From Actinokineospora iranica (GTDB taxonomy: Bacteria; Actinomycetota; Actinomycetes; Mycobacteriales; Pseudonocardiaceae), in the NCBI RefSeq assembly GCF_900101685.1, contig NZ_FMZZ01000001.1:620001-684000 (forward strand): a DNA stretch of 64,000 bases. Direction: 5' to 3'. Shown here one piece after another: positions 34,702 through 43,244 of this stretch. Numbering within the stretch: the first letter of the stretch is position 1; every line of letters begins with the position of its first letter. A model generated the notes under the pieces. That model saw only the letters and a list, made by a program, of their open reading frames with translations, was not told the DNA's origin and made no database searches. The position numbers and the translations under genes were made by a program.

Positions 34702-36198
34702 TCACCCGCCCTGCGGTCCGCTGGTGGCGGTGGCCTGCGCGCCGACCGCGAGCGCGCCGACGGTGCTGGTGCCGCCGGTCTGGATCACGCCCTCGTTGAG
34801 GATGGTCGTCTGGCGGTTGCGCAGATCGGTGACGTCCACCCCGCGCTCGGCCAGGAACTCGATCATCGCCTCCAGCGTGACGCGCTCCACCAGCTTCACC
34901 GACCGCTCCACGTCGTCACGCTGGAACTGGTTGGCGTACTCCCCCGACGCGGCGTGCTCGCTCACCGAGAAGGCCGCGCCGAAGTCGTGCCGCATGTTCT
35001 CCGCGGCGGACCGTTCCTCCTGGAACAGGGCGGCCGCGCAGCGGGCGCGCAGCCGCATCGACCGGACCAGGGTGGACGGCGCGGTGAACAGGGCGGCAGG
35101 CGCCGCGACGACCGCGGACAGCACCTCGGCGAGCACATCGGCGGGCTCGCCCGCCAGGGTCGCGCGGTCCTCGATCAGCAGGGCCTGCCGCGGCGGGGTG
35201 AGCACCGCCCGGTCGCACTCGGCGTAGACCATGCCGCCCCGCGCGGAGAACCGCAGGAACGTGCTGGCAACGACGAGCCCGCCCCAGCACGGCACATGCG
35301 CGGCCAGGCAAGGGCGTGCCACACCGTCCGGCTCGCCCGCGAGCGCGGCGACCTCTTCCGCGTCCAGGTGCTGCCTGGGCACGTAGTCCCGGCTCGGCAG
35401 CAGCGGGGTCCCCCCGAGCGAGGCGCCGTCGGCGAACACCCGCTCCTGCAGGTGAAGCCCGGTGAGCGGGACGTTGTCGGGGAGGACGGCGCTGTTGGGG
35501 AGGACGGCGCTGTTGGGGAGGACGGCGCTGTTGGGGAGGACGGCGGCGTCCACGGAGCGCGCAGCGGCTTCGGCGAGCCGGGCCCGCACGTGCCCGGTCA
35601 GCTCAGCCGCGGTGAACGGCCGCACCTCGCCCCGGGGCTTCCCGGCGAGCGGGTCTTCCGCGGGCAGCACGGGCAGGGCGAACGACCAGCCGCGCAGCGC
35701 AGCGCCGAAACCCACGAACGGCCGGAAACCGCTGAACACGGTCACATTGCCCGCCTGCGCCTCCTCGATCACCGCGAGGCGGTCTTCTGTCCAGTCCTCC
35801 GCGTCGTCGGGCTTGCCGTGGTCCACGGCGAAACGCGCCCGAGCGAAGCGCTCGAAGACGTGTTTGCGGGTGGACCGGCGGTGCACGAACACCAGCACGC
35901 CCGCGACCAGCAGGCCGAGCGCGACGAACCAGACACTGCCGATCACGAGCAGCGCCGACGCGACCAGCGTGATCGTCAGGTCGGCCCGCTGCCTGCGGCG
36001 CAGGCGCAGCGCGGTGAGGCTGTGCCGGAGCACGAGCCCCACATCGACCCCTGGCGAGGTCGCCACCGCCGCGAGCTGGCGGCCAAGCAGTTGGAACACC
36101 ACCGTCTCGGCGAAGTCCTCGTCGAGGTAGGCTGCCCCGCACAGCAGCCGGGTGGTCTCACTCCCGCTCGCCTGCCTCGGCCAGTCCGCGGTGCTCAC
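34702..36198 (-). CDS. Unknown membrane protein with two helices
   Basis: The product is 498 residues from GTG 36198. Two adjacent membrane helices occur at about 80-125 (TLVASALLVIGSVWFVALG), followed by a large soluble domain. The N-terminal part contains SPGVDVGLVLRHSLTALRLRRR. At about residues 215-240 is a short tandem repeat AVLPNS, encoded by 18-base DNA repeats. The C-terminus ends in a Gly/Thr/Ala-rich tail (IQTGGTSTVGALAVGAQA) that resembles tails of proteins in conflict-type or sensor systems. No family is recognised. Two small disrupted frames lie immediately downstream. Confidence 0.65.
   Translation of the reverse strand: MSTADWPRQASGSETTRLLCGAAYLDEDFAETVVFQLLGRQLAAVATSPGVDVGLVLRHSLTALRLRRRQRADLTITLVASALLVIGSVWFVALGLLVAGVLVFVHRRSTRKHVFERFARARFAVDHGKPDDAEDWTEDRLAVIEEAQAGNVTVFSGFRPFVGFGAALRGWSFALPVLPAEDPLAGKPRGEVRPFTAAELTGHVRARLAEAAARSVDAAVLPNSAVLPNSAVLPNSAVLPDNVPLTGLHLQERVFADGASLGGTPLLPSRDYVPRQHLDAEEVAALAGEPDGVARPCLAAHVPCWGGLVVASTFLRFSARGGMVYAECDRAVLTPPRQALLIEDRATLAGEPADVLAEVLSAVVAAPAALFTAPSTLVRSMRLRARCAAALFQEERSAAENMRHDFGAAFSVSEHAASGEYANQFQRDDVERSVKLVERVTLEAMIEFLAERGVDVTDLRNRQTTILNEGVIQTGGTSTVGALAVGAQATATSGPQGG
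35479..35546. repeat. 18-bp tandem repeat inside membrane protein gene
   Basis: Three full copies of ggggaggacggcgctgtt start at 35479, 35497 and 35515, with a partial fourth at 35533. In frame they encode AVLPNS units, so copy number can change without a frameshift. Confidence 0.85.
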
Positions 36199-36467
36199 CG
36201 GATCACCTCATCCGGTCGGCGCCCCCGCGCCCCCACGCACCGCGCCTGCGATTCCCGCGCACGCTCGCTCATGGCTGGTTCCCCCTCTCATCACGGCCGC
36301 TCGGGCCCCCGCCCCGCGGCCGACGCCCATTGCGCGAAAGATATTCGCGTCAACGGCCGGCCCGGCTAGAACCTAGGAGCGCATGGTCCGCGGCCGCAAT
36401 CACTTCCCCTGATCATCACCCGGATGCTTTGCCGGGGCCAGAAGAGCCAAAAGGATAGCTTCAACCG

Positions 36468-36896
36468 ATGAACACCACCTGGGAGCCCGCCGCGGCGGGG
36501 GTCTTGCGCCTGCCGTCCGGGCGGCTCGTCCGCGGGCGCGGCTTGCGGAATCCGCTTCCGGAGGGCCCGAAGCCCGAGTTCGCGCTCTACCTGCGGGGCA
36601 AGCAGCCGCCGCAGGTGGACTGGGAGAGCCGCTGGGTGCGCTGGCCCGACTTCTGGCTGCCGAGCGACCGCCCGGCTTTCGCCGCCGCGCTGCGCGAATT
36701 GCGGCGGCGCGCCGAAACCGAGCGCGTGGAAATCGCCTGCGGCGGCGGATTCGGCCGCACCGGCACCGCGCTGGCCTGCCTCGCGGTGCTCGACGGCGTG
36801 CCCAACGACGACGCGGTCGGCTACGTGCGCGCGAACTACTCCCAGCGCGCCTGCGAAACGCCGTGGCAGAAGCGTTTCGTCGCCCGGTTCTCCTGA
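36468..36896 (+). CDS. Protein-tyrosine-phosphatase-like protein
   Basis: The product is 142 residues from ATG 36468. The catalytic loop VEIACGGGFGRTGTALAC matches the C-x5-R-(S/T) signature, with the family's HC changed to AC. WVRWPDFWLPSD upstream may hold the general acid Asp. The length fits a compact dual-specificity or tyrosine phosphatase-like fold. The neighbour on the left is a divergent membrane protein gene. The substrate is unknown. Confidence 0.75.
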   Translation: MNTTWEPAAAGVLRLPSGRLVRGRGLRNPLPEGPKPEFALYLRGKQPPQVDWESRWVRWPDFWLPSDRPAFAAALRELRRRAETERVEIACGGGFGRTGTALACLAVLDGVPNDDAVGYVRANYSQRACETPWQKRFVARFS

Positions 36897-37123
36897 CCGG
36901 CCGAGCCCGCCCGCCCCGGTCGCGTCGTGCCCAACGCGGAGGCACGCGCCTGGGCCGGGCCGCCGGTGCCGCTGGGCTGACGCGCATCGCGCCGCCCCGG
37001 GGCGAATGCTTACGCGCATCACAAAAAACGGCCACGCCTGCCGCCACTCGACCAGGTGGCGGTACCCCGAACGGCGGCGAACCTGCTAAAAGTTGAGCAA
37101 AAGCGCCAACGAAAGGATTCGCC

Positions 37124-37189
37124 ATGAACGGATACGGTGGATGCAGCTGTGGCTCCTCCTGCGCGGGCGGTTGTGGCTGCGGCTGTTGA
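37124..37189 (+). CDS. 21-residue Cys/Gly-rich peptide
   Basis: A short frame with a good ribosome-binding site (GAAAGGA, seven bases before the ATG) encodes a 21-residue peptide that begins MNGYGG. It has six Cys at positions 7, 9, 13, 17, 19 and 21, spaced C-x-C-x3-C-x3-C-x-C-x-C, with nearly all other residues Gly, Ser or Ala. A strong hairpin begins eleven bases after the stop, giving it its own transcript end. It could be a metal-binding peptide or a precursor peptide for modification. No modification enzyme of a recognised RiPP class is adjacent. Confidence 0.65.
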   Translation: MNGYGGCSCGSSCAGGCGCGC

Positions 37190-37199
37190 CCGCTCCCGC

Positions 37200-37239
37200 G
37201 GCGGTGTGGCCAGGCGGCCCCTCGCCTGACCACACCGCC
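37200..37239 (+). terminator. Hairpin after Cys-rich peptide gene
   Basis: Seventeen-base arms ggcggtgtggccaggcg and cgcctgaccacaccgcc at 37200-37216 and 37223-37239 pair with one G-T, around a six-base loop. Confidence 0.85.
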
Positions 37240-37378
37240 GCCGTCGCGCCGCAGGCCTTGCCCGCGCCCCCGGAGGTTCACCCTTTCCGGTGACCATTGA
37301 TCCATTAGGGCACGAAGTCACTCTTTTCTGGCATAGTCACCTCAGTCGCGAGTTTCAACTCGGCGAAAGGTGACCCCC

Positions 37379-37912
37379 ATGCGGAACGAAGCATTCGATC
37401 GAGCCACCCTCATCTTCTCCCTATTCGACGCCGACGGCTCCGGCCGGTTGACGGCAGGCGATTTCGAGCTCATGGCCGAGCGGGTCATCGACGCCGCGGC
37501 CGATTCCGACGCCGCGGCGAAGAGCGCGATGATCGCCGCTTTCCGAAAGTACTGGGCGACATTGGCCGCCGAACTGGACTCGAACCAGGACGAGGAGATC
37601 GACTACGACGAGTTCATCGCGTGCGTCTTGTCGCCGGAGCGGTTCGGCGAGACCGTCGGCGAGTTCGCCGACGCGCTCGCCGCACTGGGCGACCCGGATG
37701 GCGACGGGCTGATCGAGCGGCCTGTCTTCACCGCGCTCATGACGGCCATCGGATTCGAAACCGACAACATCAACACGCTCTTCGACGCCTTCGGTCCCGA
37801 CGACGCGGATCGGATCACGGTCGCGACCTGGGTTTCCGGCATCAAAGACTACTACAGCCCCGACGGGGCGGACATCCCGGGCGACCTCCTGGTCGGAAAG
37901 CAGCCAGCCTGA
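37379..37912 (+). CDS. EF-hand calcium-binding protein
   Basis: The product is 177 residues from ATG 37379, with GAAAGG upstream. Three good EF-hand loops are seen: DADGSGRLTAGD, DSNQDEEIDYDE and DPDGDGLIERPV. A fourth, GPDDADRITVAT, is degenerate. The four-hand layout is that of calerythrin-type prokaryotic calcium sensors or buffers. No signal peptide is present, so it is cytosolic. It lies 23 bases upstream of the dehydrogenase-like gene, which suggests co-transcription. Confidence 0.85.
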   Translation: MRNEAFDRATLIFSLFDADGSGRLTAGDFELMAERVIDAAADSDAAAKSAMIAAFRKYWATLAAELDSNQDEEIDYDEFIACVLSPERFGETVGEFADALAALGDPDGDGLIERPVFTALMTAIGFETDNINTLFDAFGPDDADRITVATWVSGIKDYYSPDGADIPGDLLVGKQPA

Positions 37913-37935
37913 CCGGAATCGCCGAAAGGAGCACG

Positions 37936-39039
37936 ATGGACATCGGGCTTGCCGTCGGCCGGGGAACGGGAGCGGAACTCGCCGCGGTATTCGAGAGGAC
38001 GCTCACCAGGCTCGGCCACCTGTATTCGACCAGGTTCACCATCACGCGTTCACCGCGGGTTTATCACTCCTATTTCTCCCTCTTGGCCGAACGCGGGGCA
38101 GAGCGGATTCGGCAGCGCACACAGCAGGACGCCGAACACTACGAGCGGTTCTGCCGGGCGCAGGCCGCGCTCGGCGTTCCGGCGATCTTCCGCACGGCGA
38201 TGAACGCGCAGTCGCTGTACCTGGTTCGGCAGCGGATGCAGGCGGTGAAAGTCGACCTCGTGCGGTCCCGGACCGGAACGCTATTGCTGATCCGCGACGA
38301 GGCACAGGGCTTCTACACGGGCGAGAACACCCACTCACCCGATGCGGTGACCCGAACGATGACGTTCAGCAAGGAGATCACCGAGAAGGTCATCGCGTTC
38401 GCCCTGCGCCGGGCGCGGCGGCAGTGGCCGGACGGCGGCGCCGACCAGATCCTCATGGCCTACAAGTTCCACCTGCTCGACGGCGCCCTCGGCGACTGGG
38501 TCCGGGACATCGCCGCGCGCCACGGGGTCGACATCGGGCTGTTCCAGCCGGACACGGTGAACCGCAACCTGATCGAGCACGGCCTCGCACCCCGCACGGT
38601 GATCATCGGCGGCAACGAGTGGGCCGACGTCATGCACCCGGTCCTGCTCGACCGGTTCGCCTCCGACCGGCAGGAGAACCGCTTCACGGAGAACGTCCAC
38701 CTGCACCCGGACGTCGACCGGCTGACCGAGTACCAGACCGTGCACGGGTCCGCCGACGACCTGGCGGGCAAGGACCTCGTCAACCCGGTCGCGACCGTGC
38801 GGGCCGCGGCGGCCATCGCGGAGCGGCACGCGGGCTGCGCGGGCGCGGAGCAGGCGATGGAACGCGCCCTCGACGCCCTCAAGGCCCAGGGCGTGCACAC
38901 CCGGGACTTGGGCGGGCGCCACAGCACGACCGAGGTGGTGGGCGCGCTCCTCGACGCGCTCGACCGGGAAACCGCGCTCGACCGGGAAACCACGGGCCAC
39001 GCGAGTGACCAGGCCGCGCCCACGCTGGTGGCGGACTAG
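37936..39039 (+). CDS. Isocitrate/isopropylmalate dehydrogenase-like protein
   Basis: The product is 367 residues from ATG 37936, with AAAGGAG upstream. The beta-decarboxylating dehydrogenase fold is recognisable: LLLIRDEAQGFYTGENT (the EGLYAG-like region), ILMAYKFHLLDG with the conserved Lys, NEWADVMHPVLLDR near the metal-binding Asp position, and VHGSADDLAGKDLVNPVATVRAA (coenzyme loop). The N-terminal GDGIGPE-like motif is altered (AVGRGTGAELA), and the region between has divergent Arg positions, so substrate and activity may differ from leucine biosynthesis. The downstream isochorismatase-like gene starts within its stop codon. Confidence 0.75.
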   Translation: MDIGLAVGRGTGAELAAVFERTLTRLGHLYSTRFTITRSPRVYHSYFSLLAERGAERIRQRTQQDAEHYERFCRAQAALGVPAIFRTAMNAQSLYLVRQRMQAVKVDLVRSRTGTLLLIRDEAQGFYTGENTHSPDAVTRTMTFSKEITEKVIAFALRRARRQWPDGGADQILMAYKFHLLDGALGDWVRDIAARHGVDIGLFQPDTVNRNLIEHGLAPRTVIIGGNEWADVMHPVLLDRFASDRQENRFTENVHLHPDVDRLTEYQTVHGSADDLAGKDLVNPVATVRAAAAIAERHAGCAGAEQAMERALDALKAQGVHTRDLGGRHSTTEVVGALLDALDRETALDRETTGHASDQAAPTLVAD

Positions 39040-39674
39040 TGCCCGAGCGGGCCGCGCTGGTGGTCATCGACCTGCAGAACGACTTCTGCGCGAACGCGGC
39101 ACTGGACACCGTGACCGCCAACGCCGCCCGCGCCGTGGACTTGGCGCGCGCCGACGGCACGGAGGTCGTGTTCGTCCGGTTCATCGGCGACCTCGAACAC
39201 CAGGGACCGAGTTGGCGCGACCGAAACCGCGCGCTGGGCAAGCGGCCGAAATGCCTTGCGGGCTCGTGGGGCGCGCGGTTCCACCGGGTGTCCCCGGCGC
39301 CGGGCGAGCACGTCTTCACCAAACTCGCGTGCTTCGACGCCTTCCTCAGCGCCGGATTCGAGCAGCACCTGAGCCGACGCGGCGTCACGCGACTGGTCTT
39401 CGCGGGCCTCTACACCGATGTCTGCGTCGACTCCACCGCGCGCACGGCGTTCCAGAAGGGCTATCACGTGACCGTGCTGGCCGACTGCACCGCCAGCCTG
39501 CACCTGCCGGACGCGGAGATCCTGCGGTTCATGGCGGTGCTGTACGGGGCACGGATCACCACGCTCGACCACCCGGACCCGTGGTCGGGCCTGCGCGCGG
39601 GACGGGAGGACGGGTGGGTGGCACCGACGGGGGCGGAGTCGACGGGGGCGGAGTCGATGGGGGCGTCGGCCTGA
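39039..39674 (+). CDS. Isochorismatase-like cysteine hydrolase
   Basis: The product is 211 residues from a GTG overlapping the preceding TAG. The Asp-Lys-Cys triad is present: ALVVIDLQNDF, VFTKLACFDAF and AGLYTDVCVDSTAR. The family hydrolyses amides or vinyl ethers (nicotinamidase, isochorismatase, N-carbamoyl hydrolases). The C-terminal tail ([10 protein letters not shown]) is read from a 15-base repeat that also forms the start of the next gene. The substrate is unknown. Confidence 0.85.
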   Translation: MPERAALVVIDLQNDFCANAALDTVTANAARAVDLARADGTEVVFVRFIGDLEHQGPSWRDRNRALGKRPKCLAGSWGARFHRVSPAPGEHVFTKLACFDAFLSAGFEQHLSRRGVTRLVFAGLYTDVCVDSTARTAFQKGYHVTVLADCTASLHLPDAEILRFMAVLYGARITTLDHPDPWSGLRAGREDGWVAPTGAESTGAESMGASA

Positions 39675-40540
39675 CCGCACTCATGGTCGCCGCGGCGCGG
39701 GCCATCGAGACCCACCGCCCCGACGCCTTGGCGTGCGACGGATACGCGGAGCATTTCGTCCGCGCCGCGCGGGCCAGTGCGGACTGGCCGGTGCGGCAGG
39801 CGGACGTCCCGGGCGGCGACGCCAACCCGCTGTGGGGGCGGCTGGGCCGCTACTTCGGGCTGCGCACCCGGGTTTTCGACGACTTCCTGCTCCGGTCCGC
39901 CCGCGCGGGCGCCCAGCAGGTCGTCCTGCTCGGCGCCGGACTCGACGCGCGGGCGTTCCGGCTGGACTGGCCCCCGGGTTGCGTCGTCTACGAGATCGAC
40001 CAAGAGGACGTCCTGGCGTTCAAGCACAAGGTGCTCGCCGCCCAGGGCGCCTTGTCCGCTGTTCCGTGCCGCTCGATCGCGGCAGACCTGCGCGAAGACT
40101 GGGCGGACGCGCTGACCGAAGCCGGTTTCGACCCGACCGCGCCGAGCGTCTGGCTCGCCGAGGGCCTGCTGCTCTACCTGCCCAGCGCCGCCGAGCGGCG
40201 GCTCGTCGACACCGTCGACCGGCTGGCGGCGGGCGGGAGCACGCTGGCGTTCGAGGTCAAACTCTGGCGGGAATCGCCGGAAGTCCGCGGCAACCCGGTC
40301 TACACCTGCGCCAAGGAGCAGATCGGCGTCGACCTGCTGGCGTTGTTCGACGGGGAGCCGCGCCCCGACTCCATCGGCGACCTGGCCGCCCGCGGCTGGT
40401 CCACCGCGAGCCACCCGCCGTTCGACTTCACCCGCCTGCACGGCCGAGGACCACGCCCGGAACGCGGCGACGCGCTGGCGAGCAACCGGTGGGTGTTCGC
40501 GGCCAAACCGGTAGGCGCGGCGGCCGGGGACGGGCCATGA
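39614..40540 (+). CDS. SAM methyltransferase, LCMT/TIGR00027 family
   Basis: The product is 308 residues from a GTG at 39614 with GGGAGG about five bases upstream, inside the end of the preceding gene. After a Gly/Asp-rich head it reads [22 protein letters not shown], then [26 protein letters not shown] (SAM motif) and [12 protein letters not shown], typical of the leucine-carboxyl-methyltransferase-like family common in actinobacteria. It probably O-methylates a carboxylate or another small-molecule group. With the dehydrogenase-like and isochorismatase-like genes it may form a small biosynthetic unit. Confidence 0.85.
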   Translation: MGGTDGGGVDGGGVDGGVGLTALMVAAARAIETHRPDALACDGYAEHFVRAARASADWPVRQADVPGGDANPLWGRLGRYFGLRTRVFDDFLLRSARAGAQQVVLLGAGLDARAFRLDWPPGCVVYEIDQEDVLAFKHKVLAAQGALSAVPCRSIAADLREDWADALTEAGFDPTAPSVWLAEGLLLYLPSAAERRLVDTVDRLAAGGSTLAFEVKLWRESPEVRGNPVYTCAKEQIGVDLLALFDGEPRPDSIGDLAARGWSTASHPPFDFTRLHGRGPRPERGDALASNRWVFAAKPVGAAAGDGP

Positions 40541-40549
40541 TGGAGCGCT

Positions 40550-40915
40550 GTGGAGTCCACCCGTGTGGACCGCTGGCTGTGGGCGGTCCGGCTGACCAAG
40601 ACCCGACCGGACGCGGCCGCGGCCTGCCGGGGCGGGCACGTGCGCGTCAACGACCGCCCGGCCAAGCCCGCGACGACGGTCTCCCCCGGCGACGAGGTGC
40701 GGGCCCGGGTCGGCGACACGACCCGGGTGGTCGAGGTGGTGCGGGTGATCCAGAAGCGGGTCGGCGCTGCCGACGCCACGGCGTGCTTCATCGACCGCAC
40801 CCCCGCCCCGCCCCCGGAGGCCGCCGCCCCCGTCGCCCGCCGCGACCGAGGCGCGGGCAGGCCCACCAAGCGCGAACGCCGAGTCCTGGACCAGTTCCGC
40901 GCGGGCAAACTGTGA
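40550..40915 (+). CDS. S4-domain RNA-binding protein (Hsp15-like)
   Basis: The product is 121 residues from GTG 40550. The S4 alpha-L RNA-binding domain occupies about residues 1-65 ([38 protein letters not shown]). A basic C-terminal tail ([15 protein letters not shown]) follows. Relatives bind free 50S subunits carrying stalled peptidyl-tRNA and help recycle them. The gene is ten bases after the methyltransferase stop, but its function looks unrelated to that operon. Confidence 0.85.
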   Translation: MESTRVDRWLWAVRLTKTRPDAAAACRGGHVRVNDRPAKPATTVSPGDEVRARVGDTTRVVEVVRVIQKRVGAADATACFIDRTPAPPPEAAAPVARRDRGAGRPTKRERRVLDQFRAGKL

Positions 40916-41087
40916 GACAGGCCCCCGGCCACGACACGACCCGCATCAAGAGGGACGGCGGGAGCATAAGCGAACCGGTGCGACGGTAAGGGAACGATCG
41001 GTTCCGCGTTGCCTGCTGGGCGATGAGCAGCGCGACTCCGTCGTGGACGCGAGCCACGCGCTTCCCGGTCCCGCGGTCTGAGCAGGC

Positions 41088-41267
41088 TCACGGAACGGCG
41101 ATCGCCTCCGCCGGGCACAGCTGGGCGGCCTGCCGGGCGGCCGCGTGGCGGTGGGCGGACGGGCGGGCGTCGAGCAGCAGGACCCGGCCGTCGTCGGGGT
41201 CTTGGTCGAATATGTCCGGGGCGGTCAGCGCGCACATGCCCGCGCCGACACAGTATTCGCGGTCCAC
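41088..41267 (-). CDS. 3Fe-4S ferredoxin, start uncertain
   Basis: The frame encodes [20 protein letters not shown] and ends with [13 protein letters not shown]. Three Cys (C-x5-C and a distal CP) fit the 3Fe-4S ferredoxins that feed electrons to P450s. GTG 41267 gives 59 residues; the usual family start is four residues earlier, where the sequence has ACG in place of ATG before RLS. It lies directly after a truncated P450 gene in the same direction. Confidence 0.7.
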   Translation of the reverse strand: MDREYCVGAGMCALTAPDIFDQDPDDGRVLLLDARPSAHRHAAARQAAQLCPAEAIAVP

Positions 41268-41282
41268 GCTCAGCCGCGTCGG

Positions 41283-41706
41283 ACTGCCCCCGGTCCCAGG
41301 TGACCGGGAGCCGGTCCACGCCGTGGACGGTCGAGTGCGGACCGCGCGCCGGGATCTCCTCCGGTGGCACGGCCAGGCGCAGCGTCGGGAACCGGGTGAA
41401 CAGCGCCGGGAACGCGATCCGCATCTCGACGCGGGCCAGTTGCCTGCCGAGGCACTGGTGGATGCCGTGGCCGAAGGCGAGGTGCCCGCCCGCCTGCCTG
41501 CGCAGGTCGAGCGTGTCGGGGTCGGGGAACTTCTCCGGGTCCCGGTTGGCGGCCTGGATGGCGACGGTGACTGTCTCCCCCGCCTTGATCAGGCACCCGC
41601 CCAGTTCGACGTCTTCGAGCGCGGCCCGCACGCCGGTGTGGGCGATGCTCAGGTACCGCAGCGGTTCCTCCACCGCCTGGTCGGTGATGTCCGGGTCGGC
41701 TCGATG
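41283..41706 (-). pseudogene. C-terminal remnant of a cytochrome P450
   Basis: Readable P450 sequence starts at [18 protein letters not shown] and continues through [18 protein letters not shown], the heme loop [10 protein letters not shown] and [10 protein letters not shown]. The first ~240 residues, including the I-helix, are absent; unrelated sequence adjoins near 41,706. Past LPVTWD the frame does not stop, and a one-base change in the C5 run at 41287-41291 would restore a short ending. It is therefore a deleted and probably frameshifted gene. Confidence 0.8.
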
Positions 41707-41742
41707 GGAAGCTCTGCCACATGGTCACCCCAGGGAAGTCGG

Positions 41743-42591
41743 TCAGGAACGGCGGATCGTGATGTCGCCGAACGAGGTGTGCGCGCGCACTTCGACGGTC
41801 TCGTCCGCCCCATCGGGACCGGCGGCGGTGTCGTCCAGCGAGTTGCGCACCCGCCCGTGCCCGGTGTCCAGGTCGAGCCAGGCCGCGGTGCCCTCGGCGA
41901 CGCCGACGTCGAGGTCGCCCGTGCCGGTCTTGAGCACGACCGCGCCGCAGACCACCTCGCCCACCCGGATGCCGCCGTTGGAGGTCTTGAGGTCGGCGCC
42001 CACGATGGCGCGGTCGACGGAGATGTCGCCGTTGGCCGAGCGCACCCGCACCTCGCCGGTGGCCGTGCCGATCTCGGTGTGGCCGTTGGAGTTCTTGGCC
42101 ACCACCGGGCCGTCGACGGCGCCGAGGCGAATGCGGCCGGTGCCGGTGGTGGCCTCGACCTCGCCCTCTGCTTGGTCGACGGTGAGGTTGCCCGCCCCGG
42201 TGGTCACGTGCGCGGAGCGGGTCCGGTCGAGGCGGATGTGCCCGGCGGAGGTCTTGAGCCCGCACTCCCCCAGCGCGCCGACGCAGTGGAAGTCCGCCAT
42301 CACGGCGTCGCCGTGCACCCGTGAGCCGGTGGGCAGTTCGATGGCCACCGCCACCGACCTGCTCTTGCGGGAGAAGTCGAGCGCCCGCGCCTTCGGTGTC
42401 CGCACCAGCAGCGTGCCGTTGGCGAACTCGACGGTGGTCCGCCGGGCCGCCTGCACGTCGGAGTCGTCCGAGTCGTCGCTCGGGCGCACCTCGACAACGG
42501 TGTCGGTCCGGTCGGTCGCGGTGATCCGCACGTCGCCGACGCCGAGTTCGAGTGTGACGGAAATAGGGTCCGGGGTGTCGAAAATAGGCAT
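41743..42591 (-). CDS. DUF4097-type beta-repeat protein
   Basis: The product is 282 residues. It consists of short repeated beta strands of the type GEVEATTGTGRIRLG, GEVRVRSANGDISVD and LKTSNGGIRVG, the right-handed beta-helix-like pattern of DUF4097/adhesin-like proteins. There is no signal peptide. It is encoded about 75 bases after an RHH regulator gene on the same strand, a pair I recall in other actinobacteria. The biochemical role is unknown. Confidence 0.85.
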   Translation of the reverse strand: MPIFDTPDPISVTLELGVGDVRITATDRTDTVVEVRPSDDSDDSDVQAARRTTVEFANGTLLVRTPKARALDFSRKSRSVAVAIELPTGSRVHGDAVMADFHCVGALGECGLKTSAGHIRLDRTRSAHVTTGAGNLTVDQAEGEVEATTGTGRIRLGAVDGPVVAKNSNGHTEIGTATGEVRVRSANGDISVDRAIVGADLKTSNGGIRVGEVVCGAVVLKTGTGDLDVGVAEGTAAWLDLDTGHGRVRNSLDDTAAGPDGADETVEVRAHTSFGDITIRRS

Positions 42592-42666
42592 GGCTGTCCC
42601 CTCAGGTTAATTCTGAAAAGTGAATCGGAAAGGCATCCCCGCTGGTGGGGACGTGTGGTGAAACGG

Positions 42667-43176
42667 TTAGCGCGCCCAGCCGGTAAAGCGCTGCGGGCCC
42701 CGTTTGCCGGGCCGCTCGGGGGTTTGGTCGCCGGTGGGCCGCCGCAGCGCGGCCGAGGCGACCCGGACCAGCCAGGCATTGGCCGAGCGGCCCTCCCGGC
42801 CCGCGGCCTCTTCGATCGCGGCCTTGAGCTGTTCGGGCAGGCGCAGGTTGATGCGGGCGGTGGCGCCTTCCTCGGTGCCACCGATTTCCGGCGCGGCGGC
42901 GGGCTCGACCGGGTCCGCGACCGGCTGGTCGGCGGGCGGGGGTGTCACGGCGAAGTTCGGGTCCCGCCCGCGCAACCGGACCTCGACGGAGCCAGGCACC
43001 AGGTCGCGGGTGATCTCGTCCGCGGCCGCGGACAGCGCGTCCAGCAGCGCGAGCCGGATCGCCGAGTCCAGCGACGCGCCCAGCCGCTCGGTCAGCACCC
43101 GCGGGTCGTCACCGCCGGTCTCGACCAGCGTCATGAGCTCGCGGCCGAGCCGGTCAACATACGGCGTCAAATCCAT
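42667..43176 (-). CDS. Ribbon-helix-helix regulator (HicB/Arc-like)
   Basis: The product is 169 residues from ATG 43176. An N-terminal helical domain (YVDRLGRELMTLVETGG) is followed by a Pro-rich linker. At about residues 115-155 is a ribbon-helix-helix motif (ARINLRLPEQLKAAIEEAAG, SANAWLVRVASAAL). It probably binds DNA as a dimer and controls itself and the DUF4097 gene. A 12-bp palindrome and related half-sites lie just upstream of its start. Confidence 0.8.
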   Translation of the reverse strand: MDLTPYVDRLGRELMTLVETGGDDPRVLTERLGASLDSAIRLALLDALSAAADEITRDLVPGSVEVRLRGRDPNFAVTPPPADQPVADPVEPAAAPEIGGTEEGATARINLRLPEQLKAAIEEAAGREGRSANAWLVRVASAALRRPTGDQTPERPGKRGPQRFTGWAR

Positions 43177-43186
43177 GGCACCACAA

Positions 43187-43241
43187 TGGCACACACTTGG
43201 CACCGTCACAAGCCACTTAGGTGCCAAGGTGGCACCTAAGT
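43187..43241. promoter_or_regulatory. Operator-like palindrome upstream of RHH gene
   Basis: Perfect 12-bp inverted repeat acttaggtgcca / tggcacctaagt at 43215-43226 and 43230-43241 with a three-base centre. Another TTGGCACC half-site lies at about 43198 and a TGGCACA at 43187. Repeated TGGCACC half-sites suit an RHH autorepressor. Confidence 0.65.
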
Positions 43242-43244
43242 AGG

